NCBI GenBank assembly: GCA_022786545.1
Contig: JALFXV010000100.1
Span: 1 to 64,000 of the forward strand
Direction of reading: 5' to 3'
Source of the DNA: Selenomonadaceae bacterium
GTDB taxonomy: Bacteria; Bacillota; Negativicutes; Selenomonadales; Selenomonadaceae
Length of the DNA: 64,000 nucleotides
Shown one piece after another: positions 58,437 through 64,000 of the stretch. How positions within the stretch are numbered: the first letter of the stretch is position 1; every line of letters begins with the position of its first letter. Both the position numbers and the translations under genes were made by a program. Below the pieces are notes generated by a model. The model was not told where the DNA came from. It did not search any database and saw only the letters and a list, made by a program, of their open reading frames with translations.

Positions 58437-59267
58437 ATGTTAGTTAGGATAATTACCGGCATCGTGGGTATCGGCCTGGCTGCTTTTGTCATTCAGGCAG
58501 GCGGCACGCTGTTTGCTGTCTGCGGCTTGGTGCTGGCATTGGGTGCCTGGTTTGAGTATTGTAATGCCTTTGACAAGAAGGGCTATCGCCCTGCCCTGCT
58601 GACAGGCGGCTTGTTTGTGGCTGCCATGTGCTATGCTGCCTATGGCGGCCTTGATACAGGGCTTCTGACCATGCTGTCCCTGGGGACGGTCTTGACCATG
58701 TTTTTGATGACTGTGCTGCTGCATGGCTCCTTTAGCGTGCCTTCGGCAGCCGTTTCGGCAGCCGGTGTGCTTTATCTGGGCATGTCCTTTGCCCACCTGA
58801 TCGGGCTCCGGGTGATGGAGCACGGCATGGCGCCGGTGGAGACGCAGCTGGGGGTGCTGGAGCCGGGCTGTGCCCTGATCTGGACGGCACTGATCGGTAC
58901 CTGGGCCAGTGATACCTTTGCCTATTTTGCCGGTTCTTTTTTAGGTAGGCACAAGCTTTGCCCGTCCATCAGCCCCGGCAAGACCGTGGAGGGATTCATA
59001 GGCGGCCTCATCGGCACTACTGCCTCCGTGGCAGGGCTGGGGGTGCTGTTCGGCTTTGATGTGCAGGTGATGGCCGTGCTGGGGCTGTGCATCTGCCTGA
59101 TTGCCACCCTGGGGGATCTGGTGGAGTCCGTAATGAAGCGCTATGCGGGCATCAAGGACTCCGGGCATATCATCCCTGGGCATGGCGGTATCTGGGACAG
59201 GTTTGACAGCGTTATTTATACTGTGCCTTTTGTATATTATTTTGTGCAGTTTGTAGCTTTGAGGTAA
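58437..59267 (+). CDS. cdsA: Phosphatidate cytidylyltransferase
   Basis: The 276-residue membrane protein has about seven helices and the C-terminal signature in ESVMKRYAGIKDSGHIIPGHGGIWDRFDS near residues 224-252 (written here in segments: SVMKRYAGIKDSG, HIIPGHGG, IWDRFDS). It makes CDP-diacylglycerol. ATG 58437 has GAGAGG upstream. The uppS-cdsA-dxr-rseP-ispG-proS order is standard. Confidence 0.93.
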   Translation: MLVRIITGIVGIGLAAFVIQAGGTLFAVCGLVLALGAWFEYCNAFDKKGYRPALLTGGLFVAAMCYAAYGGLDTGLLTMLSLGTVLTMFLMTVLLHGSFSVPSAAVSAAGVLYLGMSFAHLIGLRVMEHGMAPVETQLGVLEPGCALIWTALIGTWASDTFAYFAGSFLGRHKLCPSISPGKTVEGFIGGLIGTTASVAGLGVLFGFDVQVMAVLGLCICLIATLGDLVESVMKRYAGIKDSGHIIPGHGGIWDRFDSVIYTVPFVYYFVQFVALR

Positions 59268-59273
59268 GGGCTT

Positions 59274-60428
59274 ATGAAAAATTTAATTATTTTGGGCTCC
59301 ACTGGTTCTATTGGTACCCAGACCCTGGATGTGGTACGGGAGCATCCTGATTTGTTCCATGTGTCCGTGCTGGTGGCGAACCGCAGTGATGAGCTGCTGG
59401 AAAAGCAGATAGAGGAATTTCAGCCGGAACTGGCTGTCTTGTCGGATGAGGTGGCCTATGGGAGGCTGAAGGAACGTTATCAGGGCAGGACTGAGCTGGC
59501 CGGTGGCCGCAGGGCAGTGATTGAGGCGGCGGCTTATCCTGCCGGGGATGTGGTAGTGACTTCTCTCATGGGCTTTGCCGGGCTGGAGCCTACTATGGCG
59601 GCCCTGGAGGCTGGCAAGGATATTGCCCTGGCCAACAAGGAGACGCTGGTGGTGGCAGGGGAGCTGGTCATGGCCAAGGCCAGGGAACTGGGGCGGGCTA
59701 TCCTGCCTGTGGACAGCGAGCATTGTGCTCTTTTCCAGTGCCTGCAGGGACAGGATGTCTCCGCTGTGGAAAAGCTGATTCTGACTGCTTCCGGGGGGCC
59801 TTTCCGGGGCAGGAAGGCGGCAGAGTTGACTGAAGTTACTAAAAAGGATGTGCTGGCGCATCCTACCTGGAATATGGGCCAGAAGATTACGGTAGATTCA
59901 GCTTCCTTGGTGAATAAGGGGCTGGAGGTTATTGAGGCACGCTGGCTGTATGATGTGGATTATGACAGGATTCAGGTGGTGGTGCATCCTCAGAGCATCG
60001 TTCACTCTATGGTGCAGTACCACGATGGCACTGTCATGGCACAGCTGGGCTGTACGGATATGCGATTGCCAATCCAGTATGCCCTTACTTATCCTGACAG
60101 GGTGGCTTCCGGCTTTCCCCGGGTGGATTTTTATGAGCTGGCAAAGCTGACCTTTGAGAAGCCGGATATGGATACCTTCCGCGGCCTGAAGCTGGCCTTT
60201 GAGGCAGGCCGTACAGGGGGGACTATGCCCTGTATCATGAATGGGGCCAACGAGGTGGCTGTTGAGGCATTTTTGCAGGGCCGGGCAGGCTTTTTGGATA
60301 TTTACGCCCTGATTGAAAGGGCTATGGCAGCCGGTAATGTTGAGTACCAGCCTGACCTGGAACAGCTTTTAGCGGCTGATCAATGGGCCAGGAGTTTTAC
60401 CCTTAGACAGCTGGAAAAGATGAGGTGA
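59274..60428 (+). CDS. dxr: 1-deoxy-D-xylulose-5-phosphate reductoisomerase
   Basis: The 384-residue protein has the NADPH motif GSTGSIGTQTLDVV near residues 8-21, ALANKETLVVAGE near 117-129, PVDSEHCALFQCLQG near 144-158 with metal ligands, and SGGPFRG near 172. It makes MEP, the committed step of isoprenoid synthesis. It starts six bases after cdsA. Confidence 0.96.
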   Translation: MKNLIILGSTGSIGTQTLDVVREHPDLFHVSVLVANRSDELLEKQIEEFQPELAVLSDEVAYGRLKERYQGRTELAGGRRAVIEAAAYPAGDVVVTSLMGFAGLEPTMAALEAGKDIALANKETLVVAGELVMAKARELGRAILPVDSEHCALFQCLQGQDVSAVEKLILTASGGPFRGRKAAELTEVTKKDVLAHPTWNMGQKITVDSASLVNKGLEVIEARWLYDVDYDRIQVVVHPQSIVHSMVQYHDGTVMAQLGCTDMRLPIQYALTYPDRVASGFPRVDFYELAKLTFEKPDMDTFRGLKLAFEAGRTGGTMPCIMNGANEVAVEAFLQGRAGFLDIYALIERAMAAGNVEYQPDLEQLLAADQWARSFTLRQLEKMR

Positions 60429-60432
60429 ATTT

Positions 60433-61569
60433 ATGACGACAATTTTGGCGGCGATTTTTGTTTTCGGCCTTTTGGTGCTGGTGCATGAGCTGGGTCATTT
60501 TATGGTGGCAAAGCTGACCGGCATGCGGGTGGATGAGTTCGCTATCGGCTTCGGGCCGAAGCTGTGGAGCCGCAAATACGGTGAAACTCTGTATGCTATT
60601 CGTGCCGTGCCCCTGGGAGGCTTTAACAGGATTGCCGGTATGGATTATGAAATCATTGAGCGCATGGGGAATGAGTCTGCGGCAGATGCAGAAGATAGCA
60701 GCAGGGACAGCGGCTGGAAGCGCTATGTGCCGTCAGTGGGCAGGGACAATGTGGTAATGGTGCCTGATGAGGAAGGGGCCGGTGAACGGGCTTATTTCCG
60801 CCGTCCTGTCTGGGCCAGGATGATGATGGTTCTGGCGGGTTCCTTCATGAATTTTATTCTGCCGCTGTTTATCTTTTTCGGGATTTTTTATTTTTCCGGG
60901 GTGGCAACTCCGTCACCGGAGCCGGTCATCGGGGCTGTGATGGCGGAAAAGCCGGCAGCTATGGCCGGCCTTCGGCAGGGGGACAGGATTCTGACCATTG
61001 ATGGCAGGGAGGTCACCAAATGGGAAGATATTTCCCAATATATTCAGGGGGCGGAGGGCAAGCCCTTCAAGCTGACCTATCAGCGGGAAGAAGAGGTGCT
61101 GTCCACTACTTTGATACCTGAGGAGGAGCCAAATAGCAAGCGCGTCATTATCGGCATTACCAGCAGTGCGGATATTTATCAGCCGGGTATTCTGGAAGCG
61201 GCAGGACTGGCTGTTCAGAAGGTGGCTTTCGTGCTGATGGCCATGCTGGGTGCCCTGGCGCAGCTGATACAGGGCACCGGCGCTGCGGAGCTGTCCGGCC
61301 CCGTTGGGGTAGCCCAGATGGCTGGCCAGGTGGCCCATCAGGGGATTTTGCCGCTGCTGAATTTTGCAGCCTTCCTTAGCCTGAACCTGGGGCTCATTAA
61401 CCTTCTGCCTGTACCGGCCCTGGATGGCGGCCATTTTGTGATGCTGGTGCTGGAAGGACTCAGGGGCAAGCCATTGGGGCCGAAGGCCATGTATTATATT
61501 CAGGCGGCAGGCGTTACCCTGCTGGTATCCCTGATGATATTTACGACATTTAATGACCTGATGAAGTAA
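60433..61569 (+). CDS. rseP: Site-2 zinc metalloprotease RseP
   Basis: The 378-residue membrane protease has the zinc motif HELGH at residues 18-22, one PDZ domain (about 170-260: GAVMAEKPAAMAGLRQGD), and the second active-site motif LLPVPALDGGHF near 321-332. It cleaves membrane segments of regulators such as anti-sigma factors or leftover signal peptides. An insertion of about 35 residues (80-115) follows the first helix. It starts four bases after dxr. Confidence 0.94.
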   Translation: MTTILAAIFVFGLLVLVHELGHFMVAKLTGMRVDEFAIGFGPKLWSRKYGETLYAIRAVPLGGFNRIAGMDYEIIERMGNESAADAEDSSRDSGWKRYVPSVGRDNVVMVPDEEGAGERAYFRRPVWARMMMVLAGSFMNFILPLFIFFGIFYFSGVATPSPEPVIGAVMAEKPAAMAGLRQGDRILTIDGREVTKWEDISQYIQGAEGKPFKLTYQREEEVLSTTLIPEEEPNSKRVIIGITSSADIYQPGILEAAGLAVQKVAFVLMAMLGALAQLIQGTGAAELSGPVGVAQMAGQVAHQGILPLLNFAAFLSLNLGLINLLPVPALDGGHFVMLVLEGLRGKPLGPKAMYYIQAAGVTLLVSLMIFTTFNDLMK

Positions 61570-61584
61570 GTGAGGTTTGGGGAC

Positions 61585-62652
61585 ATGATAGAACGTAAGA
61601 AGACTCGCAGGATTTATATTGGCGATGTGGCTATCGGGGATGGCGCGCCGGTTTCGGTGCAGTCCATGACCAATACTAAGACTACGGATACAGAGGCCAC
61701 TGTGGCGCAGGTCAATGCCTTGCAGGCGGCAGGCTGCGATATTGTGCGGCTGGCGGTGCCGGATATGGATGCGGCCATGAATCTTGGCAATATTATCAGG
61801 AAGGTGAATGTGCCCCTGGTGGCGGATATTCACTTTGATTACCGCCTGGCGCTGGAGGCCATCAGGCAGGGAATTTCCGCCCTGCGCCTGAACCCGGGCA
61901 ATATTGGCGGCGAAGATAATGTAAGGGCTGTGGTGAAAGCAGCCAAGGAGCGGCACATTCCTATCCGCATCGGCGTCAATGCTGGTTCTCTGGACAAGGT
62001 GCTTCTGGCAAAGTACGGTGGCGTAACGGCGGAGGCTCTGGTGGAGTCTGCCCTGCAGCATGTGAGGATTTTGGAGGCTCAGGAGTTTTATGATCTGAAG
62101 ATTTCCCTGAAGGCTCATGATGTTCCTTTGACGCTGGAGGCATACAAGCTCATGTCGGAAAAGGTGGATTATCCGTTGCATCTGGGCATTACCGAGGCTG
62201 GTACGGCACGTACCGGCATGATTAAGTCCGCGGTAGGCATTGGCGCCCTTTTGGCACAGGGGATTGGCGATACCTTCCGTATTTCCCTCACCGGAGACCC
62301 GGTGGTGGAGGTGAAGGTGGCCAACGAGATTTTGAAGTCCCTTGGCATGAAGGAATACGGCCCTACGCTGATTTCCTGCCCTACCTGCGGCAGGACCTGC
62401 ATTGATCTGGCCGGTATTGCCGACCAGGTGGAGGAGCGGCTGGCGGACATCAAGGAACCGATTTCCGTGGCTGTCATGGGATGCGTGGTGAATGGCCCCG
62501 GGGAAGCCCGTGGTGCAGATGTGGGCATCGCAGGCGGCAAGGGCGAGGGACTGGTGTTCCGCAAGGGCGAGATTGTCCGCAAGGTGGCGGAGACCGAGCT
62601 GGTAGATGAATTGTTCAAGGAAATAACATCCATTCTGGAGGAGGAAAAATAA
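61585..62652 (+). CDS. ispG: 4-hydroxy-3-methylbut-2-en-1-yl diphosphate synthase
   Basis: The 355-residue protein has [21 protein letters not shown] near residues 23-43 (split: [20 protein letters not shown]), [12 protein letters not shown] near 79-90, the cluster cysteines in SCPTCGRTC near 263-271 and [20 protein letters not shown] near 299-318 ([10 protein letters not shown] key). It reduces MEcPP with ferredoxin or flavodoxin electrons. ATG 61585 follows GAGGTTTGGGG; a GTG 15 bases earlier is less likely. Confidence 0.95.
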   Translation: MIERKKTRRIYIGDVAIGDGAPVSVQSMTNTKTTDTEATVAQVNALQAAGCDIVRLAVPDMDAAMNLGNIIRKVNVPLVADIHFDYRLALEAIRQGISALRLNPGNIGGEDNVRAVVKAAKERHIPIRIGVNAGSLDKVLLAKYGGVTAEALVESALQHVRILEAQEFYDLKISLKAHDVPLTLEAYKLMSEKVDYPLHLGITEAGTARTGMIKSAVGIGALLAQGIGDTFRISLTGDPVVEVKVANEILKSLGMKEYGPTLISCPTCGRTCIDLAGIADQVEERLADIKEPISVAVMGCVVNGPGEARGADVGIAGGKGEGLVFRKGEIVRKVAETELVDELFKEITSILEEEK

Positions 62653-62654
62653 AA

Positions 62655-64000
62655 TTGCGTACTACTAATCTTTATGCACCTACATTACGGGAGACTCCGG
62701 CTGAAGCGGAGGTCAGGAGCCATCAGCTCATGCTGCGTGCCGGCATGATCAGGAAGGCTGCCGGCGGCCTTTATACCTATCTGCCTCTGGCGTGGCGTAC
62801 TATCAAGAAGATTGAGCAGATTATCCGGGAGGAAATGGACGAGGCTGGCGGCCAGGAGATTTCCATGCCGATTGTGCAGCCGGCGGAAATCTGGCAGGAA
62901 AGCGGCCGCTGGAGCGTGTATGGTGATGAGATGTTCCGGGTGCGTGACCGTCATGGCCGCCAGTTCTGCCTGGGGCCTACCCATGAGGAAATGGTGACTA
63001 CCCTGGTGCGTGACGAAGTGCGTTCTTACAAGCAGCTGCCTTTGATGCTGTATCAGATTCAGAATAAGTATCGTGATGAAATCCGTCCCCGCTTTGGCCT
63101 GATGCGTGGCCGTGAGTTTATCATGAAGGACTTGTATTCCTTTGACAAGGACGAGGAAGGCATGAATCTCTCTTATAAGAAGATGTATGATGCCTACACC
63201 CGCATCTATACCCGCATGGGGCTGGATTTCCGCCCTGTAGAGGCTGATAACGGTGCTATCGGCGGCGGCCATTCCCATGAGTTCACTGTGCTGGCAGCAG
63301 CCGGTGAGTCCAACATCGCTTACTGTGACAGCTGTGACTATGCAGCCAGCGATGAAAAGGCGGAGCTGAATGTCATCAAGGCAGCAGAGGAAGAAATTAA
63401 GCCCCTTGAGAAAGTGGCAACCCCTGAGGCCCACACCATTGAGCTGGTGGCAGAGTGCCTGAACCTGCCGCTGGAAAAGTGCATCAAGGCAGTGGCCTTC
63501 CAGACGGATACTGATGAGCTGGTGCTGGCATTTGTCCGCGGTGACCATGAGGTAAATGATGTAAAGGTCATTAACCTTATCGAAGGCGCTATCGAGCTCA
63601 GGATGGCTGACGAGGCCGTAATTGAGGCGGCTGGCGGCTGCCCTGGCTTCATGAGCCCTATGGGCATCAAGGAGGGCACCAGGATTATTGTGGACCAGAC
63701 TGTCATGGAGATGTATAACGCCTGTGCTGGTGCCAACGAAAAGGATATGCACTACATCAACGTAAATCCTAGACGCGATTTCCAGGATGTAGTTGTGGCT
63801 GATATCCGCATGGTAAAAGCAGGGGACATCTGCCCTCGCTGCGGCGGCACCATCAAGATGACCAGGGGCATCGAGGCTGGACAGGTCTTTACCCTGGGCA
63901 CCAAGTATTCCAAGGCCCTGGGAGCCACCTTCCTGGACGAGAATGGCAGGGAGCAGCCGATGGTCATGGGCTGCTACGGCATCGGCGTAGGGCGTACTAT
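62655..64000 (+). CDS. proS: Prolyl-tRNA synthetase (partial, 3' end outside window)
   Basis: The frame starts at TTG 62655, with GGAGGAGG at the end of ispG upstream, and stays open to the window edge (448 codons). It reads [20 protein letters not shown] at the N-terminus, then [20 protein letters not shown], motif 2-like [20 protein letters not shown], and the YbaK editing domain inserted between motifs 2 and 3 (about 225-385). The last residues ([12 protein letters not shown]) are the start of motif 3. This is the bacterial-type ProRS with an editing insert. The anticodon-binding domain lies beyond 64000. Confidence 0.94.
   Translation, partial: MRTTNLYAPTLRETPAEAEVRSHQLMLRAGMIRKAAGGLYTYLPLAWRTIKKIEQIIREEMDEAGGQEISMPIVQPAEIWQESGRWSVYGDEMFRVRDRHGRQFCLGPTHEEMVTTLVRDEVRSYKQLPLMLYQIQNKYRDEIRPRFGLMRGREFIMKDLYSFDKDEEGMNLSYKKMYDAYTRIYTRMGLDFRPVEADNGAIGGGHSHEFTVLAAAGESNIAYCDSCDYAASDEKAELNVIKAAEEEIKPLEKVATPEAHTIELVAECLNLPLEKCIKAVAFQTDTDELVLAFVRGDHEVNDVKVINLIEGAIELRMADEAVIEAAGGCPGFMSPMGIKEGTRIIVDQTVMEMYNACAGANEKDMHYINVNPRRDFQDVVVADIRMVKAGDICPRCGGTIKMTRGIEAGQVFTLGTKYSKALGATFLDENGREQPMVMGCYGIGVGRT

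Noticed and set aside
60913..62181. 422-codon minus-strand open frame
   Set aside because: Antisense to rseP and ispG, which have clear catalytic motifs.
1..64000. tRNA or rRNA genes
   Set aside because: No cloverleaf, CCA end or rRNA core sequence was recognised by eye; a tRNA scan would settle it.

Overview
The window is chromosomal DNA of an anaerobic, diderm firmicute of the Negativicutes (Selenomonas, Mitsuokella, Megamonas or Anaerovibrio type). Three things point there: Firmicute-style gene order (mreBCD-PBP2-minCDE-rodA; rpsB-tsf-pyrH-frr-uppS-cdsA-dxr-rseP-ispG-proS), lipopolysaccharide heptose genes that only a cell with an outer membrane needs, and a clostridial-type [FeFe] hydrogenase. 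A complete N-acetylgalactosamine operon suits a gut or mucosal habitat. The genus cannot be fixed from the sequence alone.

Bases 1 to about 10,400 are accessory DNA. First comes the right part of a mobilizable element: a sigma-like gene broken by an in-frame stop, a RepA/KaiC-type ATPase with a 28-codon overlapping leader, an intergenic region that reads as a MobV-type oriT framed by four copies of a repeat, a MobV relaxase, a ParB-like protein, a PC4-fold protein and a large serine recombinase. The recombinase gene ends directly against a broken fragment of a conjugative-element helicase gene. Then follow an ISL3 transposase with an internal deletion, a hicAB toxin-antitoxin pair, and remnants of a ParB-domain/methyltransferase gene, an unknown gene split by a stop, and a Fic gene.

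Bases 10,440-30,335 carry housekeeping and catabolic genes: a 1-Cys peroxiredoxin and yaaA; a GltD-like flavoprotein overlapping an [FeFe] hydrogenase; a HAD phosphatase; a secreted 3D-domain protein; the aga operon (GntR regulator, AgaS, mannose-family PTS IIB/IIC/IID/IIA, deacetylase, tagatose-6-phosphate kinase, tagatose-bisphosphate aldolase), which takes GalNAc to triose phosphates; an orphan Phd-like antitoxin; CorA behind a structured leader; a TVP38 membrane protein; an acyltransferase; maf and radC.

Bases 30,400-42,010 hold the cell shape and division cluster (mreBCD, PBP2, minCDE, rodA), a B12-binding-type radical SAM protein with its partner, and RNase G. Bases 42,180-52,460 are a surface polysaccharide/LPS locus: an undecaprenyl-phosphate sugar transferase behind a possible poly-G phase-variable promoter, glycosyltransferases, GmhA, heptose kinase, HldD, a Wzm/Wzt-type ABC exporter, a pyruvyltransferase-like protein and a second GT9 protein. 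From about 44.6 kb this locus is clearly more AT-rich than its flanks, so part of it was probably acquired.

After a degraded Rpn-type gene and an XRE regulator, the last 10 kb is the conserved translation, isoprenoid and envelope operon, with a PASTA-like protein and a 2[4Fe-4S] ferredoxin between frr and uppS. proS runs off the end of the window.
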